Program-made: the position numbers and the translations under genes
DNA from: a virus
DNA: 60,895 nucleotides
IMG/VR virus record: IMGVR_UViG_3300012936_000012
Location: 1-60,895 of that record
Direction: 5' to 3' (one strand)
In this document: positions 36,021-44,812 of the stretch, piece after piece
How positions within the stretch are numbered: position 1 is the stretch's first letter
Layout: each line of letters starts with the position of its first letter
Notes under the pieces: model-generated
What the model saw: the letters and a program-made list of their open reading frames with translations, nothing else
The model's database searches: none
What the model was told of the DNA's origin: nothing

Positions 36021-36242
36021 ATGGTTAAACTTAATTCAAAAGATAAAACACTTATAATAGATTTGAAATACAAAGCAGGAAGATGTCTTGCAGAGATGGT
36101 TCTTCAGTCAGTTTGGGTTTATGCCGCTCAAGAAGACGAAGATCGAGCAGTAATCACACAGATGAATAGAATGATTCACGGCCAAGAACTTATGGTTGAT
36201 GTTGATTTGATGGATTACACAGAAACGGAGGGCTTGCAATGA
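36021..36242 (+). CDS. Small hypothetical protein upstream of replication initiator
   Basis: A 73-residue acidic protein. I chose ATG 36021 because GAGGA (36010-36014) sits at normal distance; an upstream ATG at 35994 has no such site. No motif is recognised. Upstream at 35963 is a TTGACA hexamer; a matching -10 is weak, but the segment TTGACAAA-N8-CATAAGACA recurs at 60656. It overlaps the next gene by ATGA. Confidence 0.62.
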   Translation: MVKLNSKDKTLIIDLKYKAGRCLAEMVLQSVWVYAAQEDEDRAVITQMNRMIHGQELMVDVDLMDYTETEGLQ

Positions 36243-37081
36243 TTAATTGGTCAGGAGTTGAGGAAAAGGGATTTGCAGGAGTTTCTCGTGCATTATTATC
36301 TCACTATCGAAGTTTGAATATCACCATGGAAGAAGCACTTCTAGTCATGCATATATTGGATTATGCATGGTTAGGCCAAAATCCGTTTCCAGGCACAAAG
36401 TGGTTGACTGAAAAGACGGGAAAGTCAGATCAAACAATCCGAATGTACCTCCGAAGCCTATGCGCTAAAGACTACCTAGTTCAAGTACAACATAAGAAGC
36501 GGGGCAATACATATGATTGGACTCCACTTATGAATGCAATCAAGCATGTTGCAAAGATCCCTGAGGAACAAAAAGATCTTCAAGACTCTGAGCCTCCCAA
36601 ATCTCAAAATGAACTGAAGAATCTTATCGATGCAGGGTTAGATTTAGCTAAAGATCGATCTAAAGGCAGAGTTCCTGTACAAACAAAGCCTTCTCATTGG
36701 AAAAGACTTCAAGCATTTGGTGAAAAGCCCGCAAGTCAATATAATGCCAAAGACATGGAGTTGGTATTGGCCTCTGCCTGGAAGGCCAAAGGATGGAAAA
36801 CCTCCCCACCTAGATTCACAAAAAGAGATTTAGGTCATGCAAAGCAGTTAATAGAGCAGTACGGGAGCGAAGATACCGCCAATGTGATAAAGAAGATTAT
36901 AGAAAATTGGGAGAAGATTAAGGTGGAGTATACAATAAAAGGATATCCCTCAATGCCCATTTTCTTTGGATTCAGAAACTCTTTCTTTCCACTGGTTATT
37001 GATGGTGGAATAGACGATTCTCCGAGATGGGGATCTCACTTTAAAAACGAGGAAAAACCTCAGGATCATATAGGATGGTAG
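36239..37081 (+). CDS. Winged-helix replication initiation protein (DnaD/phage O-like)
   Basis: A 280-residue protein. Residues 25-95 form a winged helix-turn-helix: A-L-L-V-M-H-I-L-D-Y, W-L-T-E-K-T-G-K-S-D-Q-T-I-R, then L-V-Q-V-Q-H-K-K-R. This is the N-terminal layout of phage replication initiators and DnaD/primosome-type proteins. A linker leads to a helical C-terminal domain (about residues 150-240). It is followed by a helicase-loader-like gene, as expected of an initiator that recruits the replicative helicase to the origin. Confidence 0.72.
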   Translation: MINWSGVEEKGFAGVSRALLSHYRSLNITMEEALLVMHILDYAWLGQNPFPGTKWLTEKTGKSDQTIRMYLRSLCAKDYLVQVQHKKRGNTYDWTPLMNAIKHVAKIPEEQKDLQDSEPPKSQNELKNLIDAGLDLAKDRSKGRVPVQTKPSHWKRLQAFGEKPASQYNAKDMELVLASAWKAKGWKTSPPRFTKRDLGHAKQLIEQYGSEDTANVIKKIIENWEKIKVEYTIKGYPSMPIFFGFRNSFFPLVIDGGIDDSPRWGSHFKNEEKPQDHIGW

Positions 37082-37082
37082 T

Positions 37083-37382
37083 ATGCGTACTTTTGATAAA
37101 GAAAAAGACAGTATTGCTAGAAAATCTAGCAAAGACACACCTAAACTTTTAGAACGTCTAAATAAAATGGTAGCTCAACGTGTTGGTAGTAATAAATACT
37201 CTATTAAAATTATAGGAGGAACATCATATAAGAAGGAGGTTGTTATCTACAGGACCTCTTGTTCAGAAAAAGAATTTATTCGATTCGCAAATCGGATTGC
37301 AGAGAAATATAAAATAGTAAGACAGAATGTGACAATAAATAATGACATTGAAGAAACTAAAGCCGATAAAAAAGCTAAATGA
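37083..37382 (+). CDS. Small basic hypothetical protein in replication operon
   Basis: A 99-residue Lys-rich protein without recognised motif, lying between the winged-helix initiator and the helicase loader. The centre has a strand-loop-strand (Y-S-I-K-I-I-G-G-T, K-E-V-V-I-Y-R) and a C-terminal helix. It overlaps the loader gene by 41 bases. A DNA-binding accessory role is possible because of its charge. Confidence 0.6.
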   Translation: MRTFDKEKDSIARKSSKDTPKLLERLNKMVAQRVGSNKYSIKIIGGTSYKKEVVIYRTSCSEKEFIRFANRIAEKYKIVRQNVTINNDIEETKADKKAK

Positions 37383-37965
37383 GGAAATCCTTTGCCGAAT
37401 GAACATCGGTAAGCGATATTGGAACGCTCAATTAACTGACCTAACTGAAGGTGTACTGAAAGACACTTTTAGGACTTATTATCAAAATTTGGACTCTAAC
37501 TATCAAGAAGGATGGGGTTTATATATTTTTGGTAATAATGGAGTGGGTAAGACACACGCCTGCTGCGCTCTGTTAAAGGAAATACAAAGAAGAGGGTATT
37601 CTACGTATTGTATCCTAGCTGATGTACTAAAGGTTGCTTACATAGACGGAAGCAGATTTGACGAAGACAACTCTATAGTGAATCGAGTCGAGAAGGTTGA
37701 TTTCTTACTGCTGGAAGACCTGGGGAAAGAGTACTCTGGTAAAGGAAGTGGTTTTGCAGAACTGTGTTTTGAGAATCTACTGAGAAAAAGAAGCAGAGAG
37801 TGTTTGCCAACGATCATTACAACTAATTTGACTACACAAGCATTTGAAGAAAGATACAAGCAATCTGCAGTATCCTTAGCAAAAGAGTGCATGTTAGCAG
37901 TGTTCCTGGATGGTGAAGATAAGCGCCTTTTAAAGTCAAAGAGGTATACGGAGCGATATAAATGA
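37342..37965 (+). CDS. Helicase loader, DnaC/IstB-type ATPase
   Basis: A 207-residue AAA+ ATPase. It has Walker A G-N-N-G-V-G-K-T (residues 64-71), Walker B F-L-L-L-E-D-L-G (121-128) and a sensor-like I-I-T-T-N-L near residue 158. The N-terminal G-K-R-Y-W-N-A-Q-L matches DnaC-type loaders. It should load the DnaB-like helicase encoded two genes downstream. The ATG at 37342 lacks a clear ribosome binding site; a later ATG at 37400 is also possible, but translation may be coupled to the overlapping upstream gene. Confidence 0.85.
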   Translation: MTLKKLKPIKKLNEEILCRMNIGKRYWNAQLTDLTEGVLKDTFRTYYQNLDSNYQEGWGLYIFGNNGVGKTHACCALLKEIQRRGYSTYCILADVLKVAYIDGSRFDEDNSIVNRVEKVDFLLLEDLGKEYSGKGSGFAELCFENLLRKRSRECLPTIITTNLTTQAFEERYKQSAVSLAKECMLAVFLDGEDKRLLKSKRYTERYK

Positions 37966-38312
37966 TAAAAGGCAACTTATCCAATACTTTACCGATGACC
38001 CTATGGGTTCATTCTAATGTTCTTTTAGAAAGTAAAGGTAGAAGGTTTTTTGTCGGGCCAAAGAAATACATGTTGAAAAGACAGGATTGGCTATGGTCAA
38101 TAACTTATTTTGTAAAGCCTGTAATCATTTATATTAACGAATCTCCAAATTATTTACTCAGTGATTACGAATCAAAGCACTTTGAAACGATGCATTCTTG
38201 CATACACAACTTAAGACAAAGCAAAAGGGCAATTCACTTAATTGTAGATGACCCCATTTATTTAACAGACGACGTAGTTTTATTTGACTATGACATCAAA
38301 CGATATGGATAA
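37962..38312 (+). CDS. Small hypothetical protein between loader and helicase
   Basis: A 116-residue protein with strand-rich N-terminal half (M-T-L-W-V-H-S-N-V-L-L near residue 12) and C-terminal I-H-L-I-V-D-D-P-I-Y-L-T. No family recognised. It overlaps the loader by ATGA and ends 3 bases before the helicase ATG. It would be co-translated with replication proteins. Confidence 0.6.
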   Translation: MIKGNLSNTLPMTLWVHSNVLLESKGRRFFVGPKKYMLKRQDWLWSITYFVKPVIIYINESPNYLLSDYESKHFETMHSCIHNLRQSKRAIHLIVDDPIYLTDDVVLFDYDIKRYG

Positions 38313-38315
38313 GAC

Positions 38316-39545
38316 ATGGATATAGAAAAAAGCATAATATCGATATGTGCGACTGACCCTTCGGTTTTTTATCCAGAAGCAATGGACTCTGGTATTTCTT
38401 CTGATATTTTTGAAGGCACAAGCAAGCAAGTTTGGGAGTTTGTTGAGCGATACATTAAAGTCCATGGGATAGGGCCTAGTGCAGATGCTTTAAGCATGGA
38501 GTTCCCAGAGTTTGCCCCGACTTTCCCAACTGAGCCTTTAAGTTTCTACTTAGATAAGCTAAAAGAAAAGCACGCGTATAATGTCACTCTTCAGTGTGTA
38601 AAGGGTGCATACTCTGATTTGAATAGCAGAAAAGTGCAAGATGCGGTTGAGAAGCTAAGACAAGCACTTCAAGAGATAGAAGATACAACTACTAGTGAAG
38701 CGGATCTGAATTGGGGTCAAACAATGATGGACCGCTACGAAGACTACAAGAACATTCAAAACATGGGTGGTATAGATGGGTACACGACACCTTTTCCTTC
38801 ACTAGATGAAGCAACTCGCGGATTCCATGATGGTGAGTTTATCTTAATCGTTGCTAGACAAGGTGTTGGTAAAACTTGGCTTACTAACCTTCTTGGATAC
38901 ACAAACTATTCAAAGGGCTTGAATGTACTTTATTTAACAAAAGAGATGCCTAGCACACAGATTGCAAGACGTTTCGACGCACTTAAATTTAAACTGCCAT
39001 ATCAAGATCTTCGCAAGGGTGGTCTAAACTCAATGATCGAGGCAAATTGGAAGAACGCAATTGAAAGACAAATTGATGAGCCTGGCACGATAAATATCGT
39101 TGGGGAAGAGTCGGGAGGAGTTGGGCATGTTGCTGCAAAGATAGAGAAGTATAAGCCCGACATCGTATATATAGATGGTATGTACCTGATGGATGATGAC
39201 CGAAAGGCAAGGGAGCAGTACCAACGCATAGGCAACATCAGTCGGGATTTGAAGAAACTAGCAAAAAGGTCTAAAACCGCCATAATTGCTACTGTTCAAT
39301 TCAATCGTAATGCAGATAACTCCAAGGGTGGACCTGAAAATATTGCAGGCAGTGATATCGCTAAAGATGCAGACGTAATACTTGGTTTATTTCAAGATGA
39401 AGATCAAAGGTTGTCTAAACGGGCTACACTAAGAGTACTTAAACAAAGAGAAGGAGATCGTCCTGAGATCGAGTTGGATTGGGATATGGGTACAATGACT
39501 TTTGGAGAAGCAGAGGACGATGAGTTTACTGGAGTTTCATTTTGA
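38316..39545 (+). CDS. Replicative DNA helicase, DnaB-like
   Basis: A 409-residue RecA-fold hexameric helicase. The N-terminal 125 residues resemble the DnaB helical domain. The motor begins at Y-T-T-P-F-P-S-L-D-E-A-T near residue 156, with Walker A A-R-Q-G-V-G-K-T (180-187), Walker B I-V-Y-I-D near residue 268, and a conserved Q-F-N-R-N-A-D motif with A-G-S-D near residue 340. It unwinds DNA ahead of the family A polymerase, helped by the loader and primase. The ATG sits in GATATGGATAAGACATG, a leader sequence repeated exactly at the polymerase gene. Confidence 0.9.
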   Translation: MDIEKSIISICATDPSVFYPEAMDSGISSDIFEGTSKQVWEFVERYIKVHGIGPSADALSMEFPEFAPTFPTEPLSFYLDKLKEKHAYNVTLQCVKGAYSDLNSRKVQDAVEKLRQALQEIEDTTTSEADLNWGQTMMDRYEDYKNIQNMGGIDGYTTPFPSLDEATRGFHDGEFILIVARQGVGKTWLTNLLGYTNYSKGLNVLYLTKEMPSTQIARRFDALKFKLPYQDLRKGGLNSMIEANWKNAIERQIDEPGTINIVGEESGGVGHVAAKIEKYKPDIVYIDGMYLMDDDRKAREQYQRIGNISRDLKKLAKRSKTAIIATVQFNRNADNSKGGPENIAGSDIAKDADVILGLFQDEDQRLSKRATLRVLKQREGDRPEIELDWDMGTMTFGEAEDDEFTGVSF

Positions 39546-40504
39546 ACAAAGAGCAATCCATCTTGAATTTATTAAATAAATATGGAATGGGAGGCAAAGT
39601 TGGTGCAGGTAATATAGCAATACGTTGTCCTTTAGCACCATATTCTCCATTGCATAAATCAAACTATGATTCTAGGCCTTCCATGGGAATCAAGGTCAAT
39701 GATGACAGTGTTCTTGTCAATTGTTTTACTTGTCAATTCAAGTCAGGGCAACTGAGTTATCTATTCAAGCGGCTTGCTTATAGTGATTCAAAGTGGCAGA
39801 AACCATTAGAAGAATGCCTTGATTTAGAAAACAGGTATTTGGGGCTTGCTTTAGACAATTTAAGCTATCAAAAAGAAGATCAACATCAGTCAGTAAAGCC
39901 TTACGACGAGGCTCTTTTTACACCTTACTCAAGGAAGTTTTCACCATATCTTTTTTCTCGTGGAATAGAGCTTGAAACGGGTAAAAGGTTTGGAGTCGGT
40001 TATGACAAAGAAAGAAGTCGTGTTGTCTTCCCTGTCCGAGATCCTCTCAAGCGTCTTTGGGGTGCAGTGGGCAGGACTACCAAGGGTGAAAATCCAAAGT
40101 ATTTAAATTATTGGGAGATGCAAAAAGGCCAACATCTAGTTGGAGGTCATTTGATTGAATCAGGGTTTTGCTTGATTGTTGTTGAAGGAGCTTTAGACTG
40201 CATGATTTTAGATCAATGTCTTTATCGAAATGGCTATTACAATAAATACAGAGCAGTCGCAATAATGGGTGCAAATATGAGTAAAGAACAAGCAGACAAG
40301 ATAGTTTCTTGGTCTAACTCTGTGATCATTGCACTAGATAATGACCAAGCAGGAAGCAGAGGAACGAAAAGAGCGATTGAATTATTGTCTAGTAGAATAC
40401 AAACTAAAGTTGCTTACATTTCCAAGGTTGGAAAAAAGGATTTTGGGGAGTGTTCTGACTTAGAAATATGTAGTGTTATTGACAATTCGATGTTAATGGT
40501 GTAA
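39542..40504 (+). CDS. DNA primase, DnaG-like (CHC2 zinc and TOPRIM)
   Basis: A 320-residue primase that makes RNA primers. The zinc motif is C29, H38, C61, C64 (I-R-C-P, then C-F-T-C). The TOPRIM core is L-I-V-V-E-G-A-L-D near residue 217 and I-I-A-L-D-N-D-Q-A-G near residue 260. The start is TTG 39542 with GGAG at 39530-39533, overlapping the helicase stop. It is much shorter than bacterial DnaG and lacks the helicase-binding C-terminal domain, as in many phage primases. Confidence 0.87.
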   Translation: MNKEQSILNLLNKYGMGGKVGAGNIAIRCPLAPYSPLHKSNYDSRPSMGIKVNDDSVLVNCFTCQFKSGQLSYLFKRLAYSDSKWQKPLEECLDLENRYLGLALDNLSYQKEDQHQSVKPYDEALFTPYSRKFSPYLFSRGIELETGKRFGVGYDKERSRVVFPVRDPLKRLWGAVGRTTKGENPKYLNYWEMQKGQHLVGGHLIESGFCLIVVEGALDCMILDQCLYRNGYYNKYRAVAIMGANMSKEQADKIVSWSNSVIIALDNDQAGSRGTKRAIELLSSRIQTKVAYISKVGKKDFGECSDLEICSVIDNSMLMV

Positions 40505-40507
40505 TAC
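40479..40507 (+). promoter_or_regulatory. Candidate sigma70 promoter for SSB gene
   Basis: TTGACA at 40479-40484, a 17-base spacer, and TAATAC at 40502-40507. It lies in the 3' end of the primase gene and would start transcription about 38 bases before the SSB ATG, consistent with extra expression of SSB. Confidence 0.55.
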
Positions 40508-40551
40508 TACAACTATCTCATGTTAACCACAAAAACAGTCAAGGAGACAAA

Positions 40552-41238
40552 ATGAGTTGGTACAATAATGATAATGGATTTCCAGATGAAGGAAAAAAGT
40601 ATACAAGACGATTTTGGATGCCCAACAACACTGAAAAGCAAATCACATTCGTTGATGGTCCCGTAATCGATTGTGGAGGAACACAAGTTCAAACTCCGTT
40701 TAAGATTGAAGAGTATCAAATACAACTAAATAACAGTTGGAAAAATTGGTTTACTCGTCCCATCAATCCCGAAGATGATGTTTTAAAACAAATGGGGAAT
40801 AGAGCTTCAAAAGTTGCCGTATTCACTGTGATTGATCATTCTGAATGGACAGATAAAAAAGGTAATGTCCATCGAGATGAACTGAGCCTTTATGTCGTTA
40901 AACGATCTTCTCAAACTTGGGGTCAAATTGAACGGCAATTGAGCCGCAATAACGGAAACCTGCGTGGTATGAAGTTTAATGTTTCTCGGATGGGTGATAA
41001 GTCCCCAGGTGTTGGAAGTTTCCTTGAGTTTGAAGGAAGAACAGAACTTCCACAGAACATCCAAGCATTTAACTATTTAGATATTCTCAAGCCGAAAACT
41101 AAAGCAGAAATGGATACGATTCTTAATCCTGTTCAAAGCGATAGTTTTCAAAGCGATTCTTGGGGAGGGTCTGGGTCTGATCCCGCTCAAGCAGGAGGAG
41201 GTTGGGGCAACACGGGCGGGGACTCTATTCCTTTTTAA
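40552..41238 (+). CDS. Single-stranded DNA-binding protein
   Basis: A 228-residue SSB candidate. The core is beta-rich with W and aromatic residues, and the C-terminal 40 residues are a Gly/Ser/Asp linker ending in G-D-S-I-P-F, very like the D-D-D-I-P-F tail through which SSB binds partners. It follows AAGGAGACAAA, a strong ribosome binding site, and has its own candidate promoter. Its place between primase and polymerase suits coating of single-stranded DNA at forks. Confidence 0.82.
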   Translation: MSWYNNDNGFPDEGKKYTRRFWMPNNTEKQITFVDGPVIDCGGTQVQTPFKIEEYQIQLNNSWKNWFTRPINPEDDVLKQMGNRASKVAVFTVIDHSEWTDKKGNVHRDELSLYVVKRSSQTWGQIERQLSRNNGNLRGMKFNVSRMGDKSPGVGSFLEFEGRTELPQNIQAFNYLDILKPKTKAEMDTILNPVQSDSFQSDSWGGSGSDPAQAGGGWGNTGGDSIPF

Positions 41239-41259
41239 GCTATAAGATATGGATAAGAC

Positions 41260-43101
41260 ATGATAATTGATACAGTAAAAGAACTTGTTAAGTTAAAACA
41301 AAACGCAATACTTGCAAAAGAAATTGCGTTTGATACAGAGACAAATAGTCTTGATTTTGACAGGAAAATGATTGGGTTTTCCTTGGCATTTAAGATAAAC
41401 GATGTCTTAGAGTCGTTCTACGTGCCGACAAGACATGAAGCAGGGTTTGATCTTTTTGCAATACCACCAAAGAACTGTCCGTTAAATGAGGCCTTAGAGT
41501 TACTTGAAACGCTCTTTAGCGATGAAACTAAAACTATCTATATACACAATGCTAAGTTTGATATCAAAGTCCTTAGAAACGAAGGTATAGACCCTGTTCT
41601 AATAAAAGCAAAAGTTGTAGACACTCTCTGTGTGTCTTGGTTAGCAGATCCAGGTAAGAAGGGTGGTCATGGTCTAAAGACTCTTGTAAGAGAGTTCCTA
41701 GGCTATGAAATGACCACGTTTAATGAAGTGATCAAAGGGCATGGAGGCAATGAATATGTGCCAGTTTCTACAATGGGAAAGTATGCAGCAGATGATGCTT
41801 TGTATTTGTACAAGCTAAAAGACTTATTGCTTCCGCTACTGAATGATGCTCAACTAAAAGTATTACATGAACTAGAGATGCCTCTGGTCTATATCTTAGA
41901 AGAAATGGAACATTTTGGCTTTAAGTTTGATGTAGATAAAGTAAAAGAAGCAAGTGTAATAATGAGACAACGTCTAAATGAGATTAAGACCAAATTTTCC
42001 TTAATTCTAGGTGAAGAGGCTCAGATCGGGTCTTCTCAGTGGTTGAGTAAGAATCTTTGTGATGACTGTTGGGGGACAAAAGGAGTCCCTAAGGGGAAAA
42101 ATGGGTACTACTCTACTGCTAATGAGTATTTAGAGAAGTGGGCAGAAGGTTCGATTATAGGGACAACAAAAGTAGGAAGATCGATTGCTAGATTGGTCTT
42201 GGAGTACCGAAAACTATCGAAGATGTTGTCTACATATTGCGAAAAACTCCCAAAGCACGTGGACTCTAATAATCGCATACACGGCTCATTCAATCAGTTT
42301 GGCACAGAGACAGGGCGTATGTCCTCTTCTAACCCAAATCTGCAGAATATACCCTCTAGTAGAACTGAAGAGGGTGATTTACTGAGGAAGTCATTTATTG
42401 CAGATAATGGCTACAAGTTAATTGTAGCGGATTATTCTCAGGTTGAATTAAGAGTTATGGCACATTTATCAAAAGACCCAGTAATGCTTAATGTTTACCA
42501 ACAAAATCAAGACAATCAAGGAGATATACATCAGTTAACTGCAGATGCTTGTGGGTGTTCTCGATATCAAGCAAAAGGAATTAACTTCGGGTTGATTTAT
42601 AAAATGGGTGCTAAAACTCTAAGTAAGAAACTAGGGGTGTCTGTGTCTGAGGCTCAATCTTACTCTGATAAATATTTTGCAAACTATGCAGGTGTCGTAA
42701 GCTTCCATCAGAGGCTTGTTCGGGCAGTAAGGGAAAAGGGTTATGTTTGGACGATTACAGGACGTATTAGAAAGCTTTTGCAGATCAACTTAGGGGATTC
42801 TTTTAATCGTTCAAAAGCAGAGCGTCAAGCGATCAATACAAGAGTCCAAGGAAGCGCTGCAGATATCATCAAAATCGGTATGAGAAACTTCATCCGACGA
42901 GTAAGAGAAGAAGAGGGCTACACACGAGAAGACGTAAGAATCGTATGTCAAGTACATGATGAAGTTGTTGTTGAAGCCAAGCAAGAAATTAGTGATCGTA
43001 TAGCAGGAATACTAAAGTTTGAGTTAGAAAGTTGTGTGAAGCTTATTGTTCCTTTAATCGCAGATCCTGCGATTGGTGATTCCTGGGGAGAAGCAAAATG
43101 A
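41260..43101 (+). CDS. Family A DNA polymerase with 3'-5' exonuclease domain
   Basis: A 613-residue replicative polymerase. The exonuclease has F-D-T-E-T (residues 24-28), H-N-A-K-F-D (96-101) and Y-A-A-D-D (175-179). Polymerase motif A is D-Y-S-Q-V-E-L-R (391-398), motif B R-Y-Q-A-K-G-I-N-F-G-L-I-Y (435-447), and motif C H-D-E (566-568). Phe443 corresponds to E. coli Phe762, a residue associated with virulent rather than temperate phages. There is no 5'-3' exonuclease domain. The ATG is in the same 17-base leader as the helicase gene. Confidence 0.94.
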   Translation: MIIDTVKELVKLKQNAILAKEIAFDTETNSLDFDRKMIGFSLAFKINDVLESFYVPTRHEAGFDLFAIPPKNCPLNEALELLETLFSDETKTIYIHNAKFDIKVLRNEGIDPVLIKAKVVDTLCVSWLADPGKKGGHGLKTLVREFLGYEMTTFNEVIKGHGGNEYVPVSTMGKYAADDALYLYKLKDLLLPLLNDAQLKVLHELEMPLVYILEEMEHFGFKFDVDKVKEASVIMRQRLNEIKTKFSLILGEEAQIGSSQWLSKNLCDDCWGTKGVPKGKNGYYSTANEYLEKWAEGSIIGTTKVGRSIARLVLEYRKLSKMLSTYCEKLPKHVDSNNRIHGSFNQFGTETGRMSSSNPNLQNIPSSRTEEGDLLRKSFIADNGYKLIVADYSQVELRVMAHLSKDPVMLNVYQQNQDNQGDIHQLTADACGCSRYQAKGINFGLIYKMGAKTLSKKLGVSVSEAQSYSDKYFANYAGVVSFHQRLVRAVREKGYVWTITGRIRKLLQINLGDSFNRSKAERQAINTRVQGSAADIIKIGMRNFIRRVREEEGYTREDVRIVCQVHDEVVVEAKQEISDRIAGILKFELESCVKLIVPLIADPAIGDSWGEAK

Positions 43102-44357
43102 AGGGTTGGGCTTTGCATCCTTTGTTCAATAAAGAAACAAAGGATGTATTGACTATAAACGACATGGAGTTGTTTACAAAACATCAAGGCAAATATTATG
43201 TGCCTCGTGGCTTCGAGCAATTTAAATATGTTGACTTTTCAACAACTATGCTTGGTGAAATGATGAATCCAATGATTGAGCCAATCAATCTTAGGGATTA
43301 TCAAGTTCCTGCAGTCAAAGCAGTGATTGAATACTTAGATGACCCACCTAAAGGAGCGATTCTTTTTGCACCTTGTGGCAAAGGAAAAACTGTCATGGGT
43401 TTAGAAATAGCTAGAAGACTAGGGCGTAAGGCTTTAGTGCTTGTCCATAAGGAATTCTTAGTAGACCAATGGATTGAACGCGCAAATACGTTCTTACCTC
43501 AAGCTAAAATCGGAGTTTGGCAAAGAGACACTGTACCTTCTGGTAAAGAGGATATTGTTATTGCTATGGTGCAGTCGATATGTAAAAGAGAGTATCCAAA
43601 GGAGATTTATGATTTATTTGGGACTGTCATTGCAGATGAAACACACAGATATGCCGCGCCAATGTGGCAGAAAGCTTTTGGGCGTTTCGATTCTGCATAT
43701 CGAGTAGGATTGACTGCTACACCTGAACGTAAAGATGGGATGCAGAAAGCTCTGTTTCTCCACATAGGGCCAATCGTATATGAGATGGAAGGACATAAGA
43801 GAATACCGACGATTTGGCGTATAAATACTGACTGCAGTATGAAAGTACCAAAACTTTGGAATGGAGACATAAATACTTCTAAAATGATCACAGACTTGTC
43901 TAAAATAGAAGACCGAACAGATCTTATTGTACGTATGACAAAAAGAGCTTTAACCAAAGGCCGCAAAATCCTTATTTTGAGCGAAAGAGTAGCTCACGTA
44001 AAAGAGATCAAGTCAATTTTGTCAAAAGATCTTCAAGAATCAGACTTTTCAGTTGATCTATACATCGGTGGTATGAATCAGAAAGCAAGAGATGAGTCTT
44101 CCAATGCAGATGTGATTGTAGGCACTTATGCAATGGCTCAAGAAGGATTAGATATTCCAGAATTAGACACGCTAATATTGGCAACACCAAAAACCTCAAT
44201 AACTCAATCAGTAGGTAGAATACTTCGAGATGCCCCAGACAAAAAAGACCCTGTTGTTTTAGACTTGGTAGACCCTAAAATCGGCATCTTAAACGCATAT
44301 TGGGGCGCTAGGAAAAAAACATATAATAAGTTGGGGTATCATATACTTATTAACTGA
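43098..44357 (+). CDS. SF2 helicase (UvsW-like, DETH box)
   Basis: A 419-residue superfamily 2 helicase. Walker A is P-C-G-K-G-K-T (92-98), motif II is D-E-T-H (180-183), motif III G-L-T-A-T-P near residue 203, and the second RecA domain contains Q-S-V-G-R-I-L-R near residue 378. Such proteins process forks and recombination intermediates in phages. The gene overlaps the polymerase stop by ATGA and shows the DEAH-type box with Thr at position 3. Confidence 0.86.
   Translation: MKGWALHPLFNKETKDVLTINDMELFTKHQGKYYVPRGFEQFKYVDFSTTMLGEMMNPMIEPINLRDYQVPAVKAVIEYLDDPPKGAILFAPCGKGKTVMGLEIARRLGRKALVLVHKEFLVDQWIERANTFLPQAKIGVWQRDTVPSGKEDIVIAMVQSICKREYPKEIYDLFGTVIADETHRYAAPMWQKAFGRFDSAYRVGLTATPERKDGMQKALFLHIGPIVYEMEGHKRIPTIWRINTDCSMKVPKLWNGDINTSKMITDLSKIEDRTDLIVRMTKRALTKGRKILILSERVAHVKEIKSILSKDLQESDFSVDLYIGGMNQKARDESSNADVIVGTYAMAQEGLDIPELDTLILATPKTSITQSVGRILRDAPDKKDPVVLDLVDPKIGILNAYWGARKKTYNKLGYHILIN
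43233..43245 (+). repeat. Copy of 13-bp word GACTTTTCAACAA
   Basis: Exact copy inside the SF2 helicase gene near its start, read as Asp-Phe-Ser-Thr. Confidence 0.7.
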
Positions 44358-44378
44358 CTAACAATAGTAAGAAAACTC

Positions 44379-44407
44379 TTTACGTTGTTGAAGAAAATGT
44401 GTATATT
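44379..44407 (+). promoter_or_regulatory. Candidate sigma70 promoter in helicase/next gene gap
   Basis: TTTACG at 44379-44384, 17-base spacer, TATATT at 44402-44407, followed by a 5' leader and AAGGAG at 44424-44429 before the gene at 44435. The -35 matches four of six consensus bases and the -10 five of six. Confidence 0.5.
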
Positions 44408-44434
44408 TTTTGTTGTACAACACAAGGAGTAAAT

Positions 44435-44812
44435 ATGAGTCCATACAAAGAGTATTATTCTGTTTTACAGAGAATTAAAGAACTAAATCTTGAGAAAGAG
44501 CGCCTTAAAAAGATTGTTTTAGAAGACTTAAAGCTAAAGGGTCAAATGTCATCCACAGAAGAGGGCGTGAAGGCTACATTGTCTATTAGACAGTCGATAA
44601 AATATAACAAAGAGGCAATTGCAAAATATATTGATTCGATGGGCTATAATTCAGAGGAGTTCTGTAAAACAGAGGTAGAATTAGACATGTCTAAAGTAAA
44701 CAAACGACTTATTGAACCAGGTATGATTAATTTAAAAGAAATTGCAAAATACACAGAACTTAAAACCACAGAGGTTTTACTTGTAAAGGAGTCTAACGAT
44801 GACAGTGAATAG
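44435..44812 (+). CDS. Small hypothetical protein of recombination operon
   Basis: A 125-residue charged, helical protein. ATG 44435 behind AAGGAG is preferred over an in-frame ATG at 44399 without a site. It has a Glu/Lys coiled-coil-like N-terminus and a hydrophobic C-terminus. No motif recognised. It starts the operon that leads to the RecA-like gene, and overlaps the next gene by 14 bases. Confidence 0.66.
   Translation: MSPYKEYYSVLQRIKELNLEKERLKKIVLEDLKLKGQMSSTEEGVKATLSIRQSIKYNKEAIAKYIDSMGYNSEEFCKTEVELDMSKVNKRLIEPGMINLKEIAKYTELKTTEVLLVKESNDDSE

Noticed and set aside
43607-43966. 119-codon minus-strand open frame in the SF2 helicase gene
   Set aside because: Antisense to the DETH-box region; no start signal or motif.
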